From assembly GCA_027008705.1 (NCBI GenBank), contig JALVEB010000088.1, forward strand, positions 1 through 34,668: a stretch of DNA of 34,668 bases. Direction: 5' to 3'. Below are positions 1 to 11,536 of the stretch, one piece after another. Position 1 is the stretch's first letter, and every line of letters begins with the position of its first letter. Under the pieces are notes generated by a model, which worked only from the letters and a program-made list of their open reading frames with translations, had not been told where the DNA came from and did no database searches. Source of the stretch: Sedimenticola sp. GTDB taxonomy: Bacteria > Pseudomonadota > Gammaproteobacteria > Chromatiales > Chromatiaceae. A program made the position numbers and the translations under genes.

Positions 1-7
1 ATAAAGG

Positions 8-127
8 GTAACTGCTCAGATCACCGCTGAAATGCGTCAGATCAAGGCAAAAAATGGGATTTACAAGAGTAAATGACCATTTTTGAACGCAGAGCTGGCG
101 TATTTCAGCGGTTAGCTGAGTAGTTAC
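8..127. repeat. MITE-like hairpin element with 26-bp terminal inverted repeats
   Basis: Positions 8-33 (beginning GTAACTGCTCAG) are the reverse complement of 102-127 (ending CTGAGTAGTTAC) with three mismatches over 26 bp. Weaker pairing continues inward, so almost the whole 120 bp can fold on itself around an AT-rich loop near 60-75. No ORF of note is inside. A lone, diverged copy of the right end occurs at 16709-16734. The GTAA terminus recalls IS66-family ends, but no transposase or target duplication is visible (the left flank is cut by the window edge), so this family link is only a guess. Confidence 0.6.
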
Positions 128-296
128 GATTTTTCATGATCTGGGGTGATGCCACCCCGTCATGAGCGTGAATCGCGAAGCATCCTGGACCCGCCTACTT
201 GGGACTATAGCCCATTCTGGCACACGCTTGGCGCATGAGGCTACAAGCTCCATCTCATCTGATACAGTAAGCGCCAAGGGGCGACGCCCAGAGCAT
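128..296. other. Non-coding stretch with possible decayed repeat
   Basis: No credible gene. A small hairpin (GGGGTG 143-148 / CACCCC 153-158) is present. The segment around 203-217 (CTATAGCCCATTCT) resembles the centre of the R1 palindrome found elsewhere in the window, suggesting a decayed extra copy lying next to the better preserved one at about 297-427. Confidence 0.3.
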
Positions 297-427
297 GGCG
301 AGTCTCCGCGCCAAAGCCCACGAGCGCGGAAACGAGTCATAGCCGCATTCTATGGCGAGTTTCCGCACCGACGCCCACGGGTGCGAGGGGCGGTCGCAGT
401 GCCGAAAATTCATGGGCGACGAGTATA
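297..427 (+). repeat. R1 palindromic repeat, copy A (one arm truncated)
   Basis: The centre (GAGTCATAGCCGCATTC near 335-351) and the right arm match the reverse complement of the complete copy at 12597-12759 closely, including the outer motif TTCATGGGCGACGAGTATA at 409-427. The left arm lacks its outer part. The right end stops 10 bp before the start codon at 438. A reading frame that opens at 162 and runs into the gene translates this repeat and should not be used as the protein N-terminus. Confidence 0.75.
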
Positions 428-437
428 TAGTAACGCG

Positions 438-1274
438 ATGAAACTGGTATTCGTCGGCAGCCAGGGCGCGCAGTCGCTCGCAACCCTCGCCGAGCTCAAG
501 CGTCACGGCCTGGCTCCGCACGAGATCCTGATCCATGGGGCGGATGGAATCGCCGAGGGGATCCCGCTGCGGACTCCGGCTGACGGGATCGCCACCTGGG
601 CGGCGCGTCATGGTCTGGCGGCAAGACAGTTGTCACCCGGGTCGTTGTTCACCCACCTGCTCCACTGCGATGCCGATCGCCTGCTGGTGAGTTGCTATCC
701 GGCGCGCTTGCCAGAACGGGTGCTCGCGTGTTTCCCACATCGCTGTTACAACCTTCACCCCTCGCCCCTGCCCGCCTTTCGCGGACCCAGTCCGATATTC
801 TGGCAACTGCGCGCGGGGCGGCGGCATATCGGCGTAAGCGTGCACCACATGACGGCGTGCATGGACCAGGGCGCGCTCCTGGGCCGCGGACGCTTCATGC
901 CGCCGACCGGCGCCGACTGGTCCGAACTCCACCAATGCGCCGGCGCGCTCGGTGCGCGCCTGTTTCTGCATGGACTGAAGAAAGGACGGGAATACCACCC
1001 TCTCGCAAACCATGAACGACACAGCAGTTATCAACCCGCGCCGGGCTTCCAGGATTTCGAAGTCTCTCCATGCTGGACGCGCCGCCATGCGCAGGCTTTT
1101 ATCGACGGGGTAAGCGCAATCGGCACACCGTGGCTGCGCGATGTCGATGGAAAGCCGCTCCACATCCTGTCGGCACGCCCGGCGACGACGCCGCTCCGGC
1201 CCAGGGAACGACCGTTTCATTGCGCGGATGGCGTGCTGCTCATTCAACTTGACGAGCACGCTCGTCGTGGATGA
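438..1274 (+). CDS. Fmt-like formyltransferase family protein
   Basis: The product (278 aa) is a cytosolic protein of the formyltransferase fold used by methionyl-tRNA formyltransferase and GAR transformylase, which transfer a formyl group from 10-formyltetrahydrofolate. The motif NLHPSPLPAFRGPSP is at about 105-119, and the expected catalytic Asn105, His107 and Asp143 (in MDQGALL) are all present, so it is probably active. A C-terminal segment (about 210-275) resembles the small Fmt C-terminal domain. It is shorter than canonical Fmt (about 310 aa) and lacks def or rsmB neighbours, so it may be a paralogue acting on another substrate. The start at 438 is chosen because upstream codons belong to repeat R1. 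No clear Shine-Dalgarno is seen. The last codons and stop fall inside the next R1 copy. Confidence 0.8.
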   Translation: MKLVFVGSQGAQSLATLAELKRHGLAPHEILIHGADGIAEGIPLRTPADGIATWAARHGLAARQLSPGSLFTHLLHCDADRLLVSCYPARLPERVLACFPHRCYNLHPSPLPAFRGPSPIFWQLRAGRRHIGVSVHHMTACMDQGALLGRGRFMPPTGADWSELHQCAGALGARLFLHGLKKGREYHPLANHERHSSYQPAPGFQDFEVSPCWTRRHAQAFIDGVSAIGTPWLRDVDGKPLHILSARPATTPLRPRERPFHCADGVLLIQLDEHARRG

Positions 1275-1417
1275 ATTTCGGTTGCCGCGACTATCCCTCG
1301 TAGCCCGCGCCTCGTTGCGGAGTCCCGCCATAGTCACAGCGATGATTCGTTTCCGCGCCTGGCTCACGGGCTCGAGGAAGGGTCTCGAATATCCGAAAAT
1401 TCATGGGTGGCGAGTAT
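1261..1417. repeat. R1 palindromic repeat, copy B
   Basis: Complete but diverged copy. The left arm begins around GTGGATGAATTTCGG (1267-1281) and the right arm ends with TTCATGGGTGGCGAGTAT (1400-1417). The inner segment GTTTCCGCGCCTGGCTCACGG (near 1349-1369) matches the copy at 12597-12759 in the same orientation. The TGA stop of the formyltransferase (1272-1274) lies within its left arm. It fills the gap between that gene and the convergent antiporter gene. Confidence 0.75.
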
Positions 1418-1435
1418 GCCTGTGAGATCGGCGGT

Positions 1436-2602
1436 TCAATCCCGGCGCAGATCGGCCGAAACCGCAATCGGCGTAGGGTAGCGCAACACGATCAGGTAGG
1501 TCGATACCAAAAAAGTCAGCACCGTGCTGACCTGGATCAGGTAGGCCGCCTGACGGCCGATCACTCCCTGCTCCCATGCCAACACCGCCACCATCAGCGA
1601 GAACTCGCTCATCTGACCGAGTCGGAAACCAATCTCCAGTCCGGTATCCGGTTTTTCTCCGGTGCGCGCGAGCAGCCAGCGGAACACCCACGGCTTCAGC
1701 GCCAACAGCGACAGCCCGATCGCCAACGCCGGCGCCAGCACGAGTGGCAGCATGCGCGGATCGAAACTTGCGCCGATCGAGAAAAAGAACATCACCAGGA
1801 AAAAATCGCGCAACGGCTTCAAGCTCTCGGCCACGAACAATGCCACCGGACCGCTGGCCAGACTGACCCCGGCGATGAAAGCGCCGATCTCGTGCGACAG
1901 ACCGAGCAGCCGCGCCAGTTCGGCGAGTCCCAGACACCAGCCGATCGCAAGCAGAAAAACATACTCACGGATGGTGTCGAAGCGCCGGATCAACGGTGTC
2001 AGCACCCAGCGTTCCATCACGAACGCGAACAGCGCCAGAACAGGCAGCGATGCGAGCAGCAATACCAGGCGATACAGCGGCACACCGTTCTCCCCGCCCG
2101 CGCCGAGCAGCAACAGCAGCGCGATCGCGATCAGATCCTGCAACAGCAGAATGCTAATGATGATCTCGCCCATGCGCTGGTGGTGCAGCACCGTCGTCGG
2201 CAACAGCTTCAGACCGATGATGGTGCTGGAAAAACCCGCGACCGCGCCGATCAACAAGGCCTCCCCCCAACGATAGCCGAACAGCCACGCCAGCCCCGCC
2301 GCCAGCAGGAAGCAGGCCAGCGAGCTTCCCAGCGTGACCAGGGTCGTCTTGCGCGCCATGCGCAGCAGATCCTGGGGTTGCAGGTTCAAGCCGAGCAGAA
2401 ACAGCAGAAACATGATCCCGATATCGGCGATGCCGCGGATCAGATCCGGGTCGGTGACCAGACCCAGCCCCGACGGTCCGAGCAATGTGCCGAGCAAGAT
2501 ATAGGCCACCAGCAGCGCCTGGCGCGCAAACAGCGCCAGGGTCGCGAAAACCGCCGCCCCGGTAAAGATCAAAAAGATCGTATAGACGATATCATTGGTC
2601 AT
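1436..2602 (-). CDS. KefB-type monovalent cation:proton antiporter, membrane domain only
   Basis: About 388 aa of almost continuous hydrophobic helices (10-12 membrane segments) typical of the CPA2 Na+/H+ exchanger family in the inner membrane. Family-like segments include GIMFLLFLLGLNL, AGFSSTIIGLKLLPTT, LLLQDLIAIAL and SHEIGAFIAGVSLA. KefB and KefC normally carry a cytosolic RCK/TrkA-N regulatory domain after the transporter. Here the protein ends shortly after the last helix (ending VSADLRRD), so it lacks that nucleotide-binding control. Probable role: K+ or Na+/H+ exchange; the ion cannot be told from sequence. The start at 2602 (MTNDIVYTIF) is preferred because residues encoded upstream (to 2692) are hydrophilic and atypical. 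It converges on the formyltransferase and diverges from the GGDEF gene. Confidence 0.85.
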   Translation of the reverse strand: MTNDIVYTIFLIFTGAAVFATLALFARQALLVAYILLGTLLGPSGLGLVTDPDLIRGIADIGIMFLLFLLGLNLQPQDLLRMARKTTLVTLGSSLACFLLAAGLAWLFGYRWGEALLIGAVAGFSSTIIGLKLLPTTVLHHQRMGEIIISILLLQDLIAIALLLLLGAGGENGVPLYRLVLLLASLPVLALFAFVMERWVLTPLIRRFDTIREYVFLLAIGWCLGLAELARLLGLSHEIGAFIAGVSLASGPVALFVAESLKPLRDFFLVMFFFSIGASFDPRMLPLVLAPALAIGLSLLALKPWVFRWLLARTGEKPDTGLEIGFRLGQMSEFSLMVAVLAWEQGVIGRQAAYLIQVSTVLTFLVSTYLIVLRYPTPIAVSADLRRD

Positions 2603-2745
2603 ATCGGGAAGATCTTCATCGAGGTGGACCGCATGATCCTCAGCATAGCAGCCCATGCGGCTCAACGTTACCGTCGCCTGGCCGCTATCCATCGCAATCG
2701 GCCGAAGCCCGAATCACAGCTGGCGCCCCGTCACCGGTATACGAC

Positions 2746-3795
2746 ATGGCACAACCCAATCGAAGACGACATTCCACGGTGCAGGTCATCGACACCCTCG
2801 CCGAAGTCACCCGCCATCAGGATCGCGATCTGATCGAACGCAGCCTGGTGAAGACGCTCGCGGAGATCGTGGATTGCCTGGAACTGCGGCTCTACCGCAT
2901 TGTGCGCATGCCGCCGGAGATCGAGTTGTTGCTGGTCGATCAGGTCACTCCTCGCCAGAAGGTCATCGCGGCACTCGATGGCTGCGAACGACCGGTGCCC
3001 GACCGTCTCTGCGCCAGCATCATCGAGGCCCTGGAAAGCGGCGAGATCGTCACCAATCTGGAAGCCCAGCCCTGCGTGATCTACCCGATCGAGGACAACC
3101 AGGGAGGGATCCAGGCGGTGCTCGTGCAATTCGTCGTCAGGGTCTCGTTCGATGACCAACGCATGACCCACGGTCTGCTGCGCATCTACGCCAACTACCT
3201 CGCGCTGATCGACGAATCCCAACGCGACAAACTGACTTCGCTGCTCAACCGCGAAACCCTGGACGACACCATCGCGCGCCTGATGACCCATCGCCATATC
3301 CATGGGCGTGAAAAACCCAACAAACGGCGACAGGATGCCAACAGCCACTGGCTCGGCCTGCTCGACATCGACCATTTCAAGCGCATCAATGACAGCTGTG
3401 GCCACCTGTTCGGCGATGAAGTCCTGATCCTGGTCGCAAACTTGATGCGCGACACACTTCGCGAAGAAGACCTGATCTTCCGCTTTGGCGGCGAAGAATT
3501 TGTCGTTATTATCGATACGCCTTCCCAGCAACTCGCGTGGATGGTATTCGAACGACTGAGAAAAACCATAGAAAATCACCCTTTTCCGCAGATCGGCCGG
3601 GTCACTGCCAGTATCGGAATCGTCGAGATCGCCAACCAGGCGGGTCCGGCGATGGTGATCGGCAATGCCGACAAGGCGCTCTATCATGCCAAGAATACAG
3701 GTCGCAACCGTGTTGAAGTCTACGAGGAATTGGTCGCCCAGGGAGAATGCCAGGGCAGCGATACCCCCCGCACCGGCACCATCGACCTGTTCTAA
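2746..3795 (+). CDS. Diguanylate cyclase (GAF-like sensor + GGDEF)
   Basis: 349 aa, no membrane segment, so cytosolic. The C-terminal half (about 158-335) is a GGDEF domain that makes cyclic-di-GMP from two GTP. The active-site loop is GGEEF at 248-252, LLDIDHFKRIND is at 205-216, and an intact inhibitory I-site (REED, 239-242) lies exactly five residues before GGEEF, so product feedback is likely. Residues about 10-155 have the look of a GAF-type sensory domain, with no recognisable ligand residues. An insert rich in basic residues (about 183-200) separates the first GGDEF helix from the catalytic core. No Shine-Dalgarno is obvious before 2746. It is likely a single-gene unit. Confidence 0.9.
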   Translation: MAQPNRRRHSTVQVIDTLAEVTRHQDRDLIERSLVKTLAEIVDCLELRLYRIVRMPPEIELLLVDQVTPRQKVIAALDGCERPVPDRLCASIIEALESGEIVTNLEAQPCVIYPIEDNQGGIQAVLVQFVVRVSFDDQRMTHGLLRIYANYLALIDESQRDKLTSLLNRETLDDTIARLMTHRHIHGREKPNKRRQDANSHWLGLLDIDHFKRINDSCGHLFGDEVLILVANLMRDTLREEDLIFRFGGEEFVVIIDTPSQQLAWMVFERLRKTIENHPFPQIGRVTASIGIVEIANQAGPAMVIGNADKALYHAKNTGRNRVEVYEELVAQGECQGSDTPRTGTIDLF

Positions 3796-3864
3796 ACCAC
3801 CGGCCACGGGTACGCCGGCCCTTTCCATCCGCGGGATTCAGGGCTTACCCGGGTCTCCTCTCGA

Positions 3865-4722
3865 ATGAAAAGCCGCCTGCTTCCGTCCTTCCTCCTGTTG
3901 GCTCTGATGGCCGGCTGCGAAACCATGGAGCCGAAGTCCAGCGCGCGTCCCGACCCTCTCGTTCGCGCCGAGCAGGCCTATGCCGCGCATGAATGGCAAA
4001 AAGCGATCGACGCCTATGGAACCGCGGCCCGTGCCGGCACGCTCGCTCCCGAGTCCCGTCGCCACTTCATCGACAGCGCGCTGCGCGCCAACCGTCCCGG
4101 CCTTGCCGCGGCCACGATCGAAGAAGTCCGCAAGGAACCCGCGGATCCACAACAGCTCAGGCAACTGCTACGCGCGCACCTGCTCGGGGCACGGCGGACG
4201 CTGCGCGAGCTGCAGCGCCGAAAGGAGATCCCGAAACGGGAAAAACGCCGGCTGCGAAGACTGGCCGCCGCGATCGACACCTTCGAAACGGAAAAATCAA
4301 AGAAAAAGCGGCACGCCAGAAAAAAGCGTTCCCGGAAACCGGCCACCGCCCCACGCAAGGCCGTTCAATCCACGGCCACGGCAAGCAAAAGCGCAAAGAA
4401 ACCCCACAATCAAAGCCTGCCACCCTACCCGCGCTGGCTCGAGAAAGCCGGACCGGAGGCCCATACGATCCAGCTCATCACCGCGCTGACGCCGGCCCAG
4501 ATCAACCGCTTCATCGATGAAAACCAACTGCCGAGAAAGCCGCTCTACGTCGCCAACTATCGTCTCAACGGCATCCCGCACTACGTCCTGCTTTTTGGGC
4601 GCTTCGAGAATCTCGGACAAGCGAAGAAGGCCAGTGAACGACTGCCGCTGAGCATCAAGACCCTGTGGATCCGCCCGGCCCGCTCGGTTCGCGCCTTCCT
4701 GCGCATCGCCACGCATCATTGA
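3865..4722 (+). CDS. SPOR-domain lipoprotein
   Basis: 285 aa. The N-terminus MKSRLLPSFLLLALMAGC is a lipoprotein signal with the lipidated Cys at 18 (M at -3 is tolerated but not ideal). Residues 30-110 are helical and TPR-like (AEQAYAAHEWQKAIDAYGTAA). Residues 118-182 form a strongly basic linker full of Lys and Arg (KSKKKRHARKKRSRK). Residues about 198-275 (TIQLITALTPAQINRF ... HYVLLFGRFENLGQA) fit the SPOR domain, which binds denuded glycan strands of septal peptidoglycan. Expected location: anchored in a membrane with its body in the periplasm, possibly linked to division or wall remodelling. No clear ribosome binding site precedes 3865. Function beyond domain content is unknown. Confidence 0.75.
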   Translation: MKSRLLPSFLLLALMAGCETMEPKSSARPDPLVRAEQAYAAHEWQKAIDAYGTAARAGTLAPESRRHFIDSALRANRPGLAAATIEEVRKEPADPQQLRQLLRAHLLGARRTLRELQRRKEIPKREKRRLRRLAAAIDTFETEKSKKKRHARKKRSRKPATAPRKAVQSTATASKSAKKPHNQSLPPYPRWLEKAGPEAHTIQLITALTPAQINRFIDENQLPRKPLYVANYRLNGIPHYVLLFGRFENLGQAKKASERLPLSIKTLWIRPARSVRAFLRIATHH

Positions 4723-4747
4723 TCCATCCTCGCGCCGGGTATAGACT
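4719..4747 (+). promoter_or_regulatory. Possible sigma-70 promoter for mnmA-hflD
   Basis: TTGATC (4719-4724) and TAGACT (4742-4747) are spaced by 17 bp, each matching four of six consensus bases, 37 bp before the mnmA start. The -10 region lies in the loop of a GCGCCG/CGGCGC hairpin (4732-4755). This is a visual match only. Confidence 0.3.
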
Positions 4748-4783
4748 CGGCGCCCCAAGAATCCTTTCCGTCGATCCAGGCGC

Positions 4784-5881
4784 ATGAACCAAGCCCCCGG
4801 CCATATCATCGTTGGACTCTCCGGCGGCGTCGACTCCGCGGTCGCCGCGCTGCTGTTGAAGCGTCAGGGCTGGCGTGTCACCGGCCTTTTCATGAAAAAC
4901 TGGGAAGAGGACGACGGCCCCGGCCACTGCGCCGCGGCCGTGGACTTGAAAGAAGCGGAGAAAGTATCGAACGCATTGAATATAGAACTACTTACCGTAA
5001 ATTTCTCCAGTGAATACTGGGATCGGGTGTTTGCCATCTTCCTGGCCGAATACCGTGCCTTGCGCACTCCGAACCCCGATGTCTTGTGCAACCGCGAGAT
5101 CAAGTTCCGCGCCTTTCTGGACCATGCCCGCCAGCTCGGCGCCGATGCCATTGCCACCGGCCATTATGCGCGCATCCACCATCAGGGGGGCACAAGCCGA
5201 CTGCTACGCAGCCGCGACGAGAACAAGGACCAGACCTATTTTCTCTACCAGCTCGACCAGTCCCAACTACGCCATGCGCATTTCCCGCTCGCCGGGCTGA
5301 CCAAGCCCGAGGTGCGCGAGCTGGCGCGCCAGGCCGGCCTTCCGAACCACCAGCGCAAGGACAGCACCGGCATCTGCTTCATCGGCGAGCGCCGCTTCCG
5401 CGAGTTCCTGGCCCGCTACCTTCCAGCCAAACCCGGTGAGATCCGCGGCGACACCGGTCGCGTGATCGGACGCCACCAGGGTTTGATGTATTACACCCTT
5501 GGCCAACGCCAGGGGCTGGGCATCGGCGGCGTCGCCGGCGCCAGCGAGGCGCCCTGGTTCGTCATCGACAAACTCGTCGACGAAAACGTACTGGTCGTGG
5601 CGCAACGACACGATCATCCCAAGCTGCTGTCCAACCGTCTGCGTCTAAGCCAATTGAACTGGATCGGCCATCCACCCCGCCCCGGCGAAGCGATATCGGG
5701 TAGAATCCGGCATCGCCAGCCACTTCAGGCCTGCCATATCGAACACATCGACGAAACCGGCTGCATTCTCGCCTTCGCCGATATGCAGCGCGCCGCCGCG
5801 CCCGGGCAATCGGCGGTGCTCTATCGCGGAGACGAATGCCTGGGTGGAGGCATCATCGAAGAAGGATGGAGACGACCATGA
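4784..5881 (+). CDS. mnmA: tRNA-specific 2-thiouridylase MnmA
   Basis: 365 aa, the family's usual length. MnmA makes the 2-thio group of U34 in tRNAs for Lys, Glu and Gln, using ATP to adenylate the base and sulfur relayed by the Tus proteins. The PP-loop motif SGGVDS is at 13-18. The two catalytic cysteines are C102 (NPDVLCNREIKF) and C198 (DSTGICFIG). The family tRNA-binding stretch containing GDTGRVIGRHQG is near 220-232. The stop overlaps the start of hflD by ATGA, so the two are translationally coupled, the usual gammaproteobacterial arrangement. Confidence 0.97.
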   Translation: MNQAPGHIIVGLSGGVDSAVAALLLKRQGWRVTGLFMKNWEEDDGPGHCAAAVDLKEAEKVSNALNIELLTVNFSSEYWDRVFAIFLAEYRALRTPNPDVLCNREIKFRAFLDHARQLGADAIATGHYARIHHQGGTSRLLRSRDENKDQTYFLYQLDQSQLRHAHFPLAGLTKPEVRELARQAGLPNHQRKDSTGICFIGERRFREFLARYLPAKPGEIRGDTGRVIGRHQGLMYYTLGQRQGLGIGGVAGASEAPWFVIDKLVDENVLVVAQRHDHPKLLSNRLRLSQLNWIGHPPRPGEAISGRIRHRQPLQACHIEHIDETGCILAFADMQRAAAPGQSAVLYRGDECLGGGIIEEGWRRP

Positions 5882-6510
5882 AAGACCGCACTCTGGCGCT
5901 CGCCGCGCTCTATCAGGTCGCCACCCTGGTGCAGGCCATCGCCCGCCATGGCCAGGCCGATGAAACCGCGATGCGCACCATCATGTACAGCCTGTTCCAG
6001 CTCGACGCGCCCAACGTACTCGGCGTTTACGATCAGCTGTATGGACTACGCCTCGGACTGGAGCAGATCATAGAGCAGTTCGAAGGCAAGCAGGCGCGCG
6101 ACATCGAGCGCGTGCGTTATGTCGTTTCCCTGCTCCATCTGGAACGGAAACTCAGTCGCTTACCTGATAATCTTCAGGCGATACGGCAGAGATTGATCGA
6201 GCTTCAATCGGAAGCCGACGAGCATGAACTCACCGATATTGTCTTGATCCGCGAGCTGGCGGAACTCTATGGGAAGCAGGTCAGCACGGTCAGCCCACGC
6301 ATCATGATCTCGGGAGAACCCGTTTATATTCAGAACCCGGACAATGCCGCGCGCATCCGCGCCCTGCTGCTCGGAGGAATACGCAACGCAATGCTTTGGC
6401 GTCAACTCGGCGGCACCCGCAAGCAGCTGATCTTCGGGCGACGCAAATGGGTCGAGAGCGCGCGCGAACTCCTTGCGCAAGCGCTACCGGTTACACAACA
6501 TCAGAATTGA
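5878..6510 (+). CDS. hflD: High-frequency lysogenization protein HflD
   Basis: 210 aa, helical, membrane-associated or cytosolic. In E. coli HflD binds the lambda CII activator and affects lysogeny; its everyday role is poorly known, but it is almost always downstream of mnmA in Gammaproteobacteria. Recognisable stretches are LAALYQVATLVQAIARHG (about 7-24), LGVYDQLYGLRLGL and PRIMISGEPVYIQNP. The start at 5878 overlaps the mnmA stop (ATGA) and is preceded by GGAGA at 5868-5872. An upstream in-frame ATG at 5836 is inside mnmA and is less likely. Confidence 0.93.
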   Translation: MKDRTLALAALYQVATLVQAIARHGQADETAMRTIMYSLFQLDAPNVLGVYDQLYGLRLGLEQIIEQFEGKQARDIERVRYVVSLLHLERKLSRLPDNLQAIRQRLIELQSEADEHELTDIVLIRELAELYGKQVSTVSPRIMISGEPVYIQNPDNAARIRALLLGGIRNAMLWRQLGGTRKQLIFGRRKWVESARELLAQALPVTQHQN

Positions 6511-6524
6511 GGCTATGTCATTTT

Positions 6525-6538
6525 TCCCGATATCGGGA
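6525..6538. promoter_or_regulatory. 14-bp perfect palindrome, candidate operator
   Basis: TCCCGATATCGGGA is a perfect 14-bp palindrome located 15 bp after hflD and about 95 bp before the lipoprotein start. It has no loop, which suits a dimeric repressor or activator site better than a terminator. The regulator is unknown. Confidence 0.35.
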
Positions 6539-6633
6539 TATTCTTCACTCAAGGCGCGGTGGGCATCCACCCACCACGAACGTCGTTTCCATTGAAATAT
6601 TCAACGAAAACCTTACAAGCAAAAGGAGAGATC

Positions 6634-7113
6634 ATGAAAAAGCTTATCATCACCAGCCTGCTCGCCTTCCTTGCGCTCGGCCTGAGCGCCTGCGGCGAGA
6701 ATACCGACCAGATGCTCGACAAAGCCAAGGAAGCCACCGCCAAGGCTTGGGACAAGACGAAAGAAGCGGCTCACAATGTTGCCGAAAAGACCAAGGAAAC
6801 CGCACATACGGTTGCCGAGAAGGCCAAACCCGCCTGGGAGAAGACCAAGGAAAAGAGCAAGAATGTCTGGGAGAAAACCAAGCAGCAGGCGCACGAATCA
6901 ATGGAGGAAACCAAGGCGGCGGCCGCGGATCTGAAAGAGAAGATCACCTCCAGCGAGACCTATCAGAAGGTCAAGGAAAAAACCGCGGCGGTAAAGGAAA
7001 AGATCACCTCCAGCGAAACCTATCAAAAAGCGAAGGCCAAGATCCACGATCTTGCCGAGCAGGGCAAGGCCAGCATGGAAGAACGCGGCTACCAACCGCC
7101 TGAAACCGAGTAA
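6634..7113 (+). CDS. Lipoprotein with LEA-like amphipathic Lys/Ala/Glu repeats
   Basis: 159 aa. The signal MKKLIITSLLAFLALGLSAC ends in a good lipobox (LSAC, lipidated Cys20). The mature part is one long amphipathic helix rich in Lys, Ala, Glu and Thr, with repeating AEKTKET / WEKTKEK units like those of LEA or apolipoprotein-type stress proteins. Near the C-terminus a 20-residue unit containing KEKITSSETYQK occurs twice in tandem, with a 60-nt DNA period (units starting near 6934 and 6994). The start at 6634 is set by AAAAGGAGAG just upstream. It is a monocistronic unit with its own terminator at 7150-7182. The role is unknown: an envelope stress or desiccation protectant, or a wall spacer, is possible. 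Confidence 0.75.
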   Translation: MKKLIITSLLAFLALGLSACGENTDQMLDKAKEATAKAWDKTKEAAHNVAEKTKETAHTVAEKAKPAWEKTKEKSKNVWEKTKQQAHESMEETKAAAADLKEKITSSETYQKVKEKTAAVKEKITSSETYQKAKAKIHDLAEQGKASMEERGYQPPETE

Positions 7114-7149
7114 TCCGGTCCTTTTCACCTACCCGATCCGATCGGGCCG

Positions 7150-7182
7150 GCCCCGTCACCCAATGGATGACGGGGCTTTTTT
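7150..7182 (+). terminator. Rho-independent terminator
   Basis: GCCCCGTCA (7150-7158) pairs with TGACGGGGC (7168-7176) over nine perfect base pairs around a 9-nt loop, followed directly by six T (7177-7182). It lies 37 bp after the lipoprotein stop and isolates that gene from acnA. Confidence 0.9.
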
Positions 7183-7258
7183 GTGCGTATCCTGACGCAT
7201 TGGGTTAAAATCGGCGGATTTGAAACCTGTCCCACACCAGCATCACCGGAGCAGCGGA

Positions 7259-11302
<4,044 letters not shown>

Positions 11303-11303
<1 letters not shown>

Positions 11304-11536
11304 TGGCGCGCAAGAAACGACCCGGCTTCGAGGAAGCCCTGACCCAACTCGAGGAGATCGTCGAGCGCCTTGAATCGGACGAGCTGACGCTGGACGAGTC
11401 ACTGAAACTGTTCGAACAAGGCGTGGCGCTGACACGCCTCACGCAAAAGACCCTCGAAGAGGCCGAACAGAAGATCCAGGTACTCGGCGAACCGCTCAAG
11501 CTCGACGCCGAAGCGGAAGACCTCCCCGATGCATGA
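11303..11536 (+). CDS. xseB: Exodeoxyribonuclease VII small subunit
   Basis: 77 aa, helical and acidic, with the family pattern FEEALTQLEEIVERLESDEL ... SLKLFEQGVALTR. Several XseB chains join one XseA to form exonuclease VII, which degrades single-stranded DNA. xseA is not in the window. Its start overlaps the purB stop by one base and its stop overlaps the ispA start by eight bases. The xseB-ispA pairing is the common proteobacterial order, often followed by dxs, which is absent here. Confidence 0.95.

Noticed and set aside
162-437. N-terminal extension of the formyltransferase frame (92 extra codons)
   Set aside because: The extension translates repeat R1 and flanking non-coding DNA; the conserved formyltransferase fold begins at MKLVFVGS (438).
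297-1417. R1 copies as integron attC sites flanking a gene cassette
   Set aside because: The attC core GTTRRRY / RYYYAAC pairs are absent and no integrase is seen; the palindromes are similar to each other along their whole length, unlike attC sites.
1403-2833. Long plus-strand frame (476 codons) opposite the antiporter
   Set aside because: Very Gln/Arg-rich composition, starts inside repeat R1, and lies antisense to a clear membrane transporter.
7181-7211. Promoter TTGTGC - TAAAAT before acnA
   Set aside because: The spacer is 19 bp and the -35 is poor; too weak to list as a feature.
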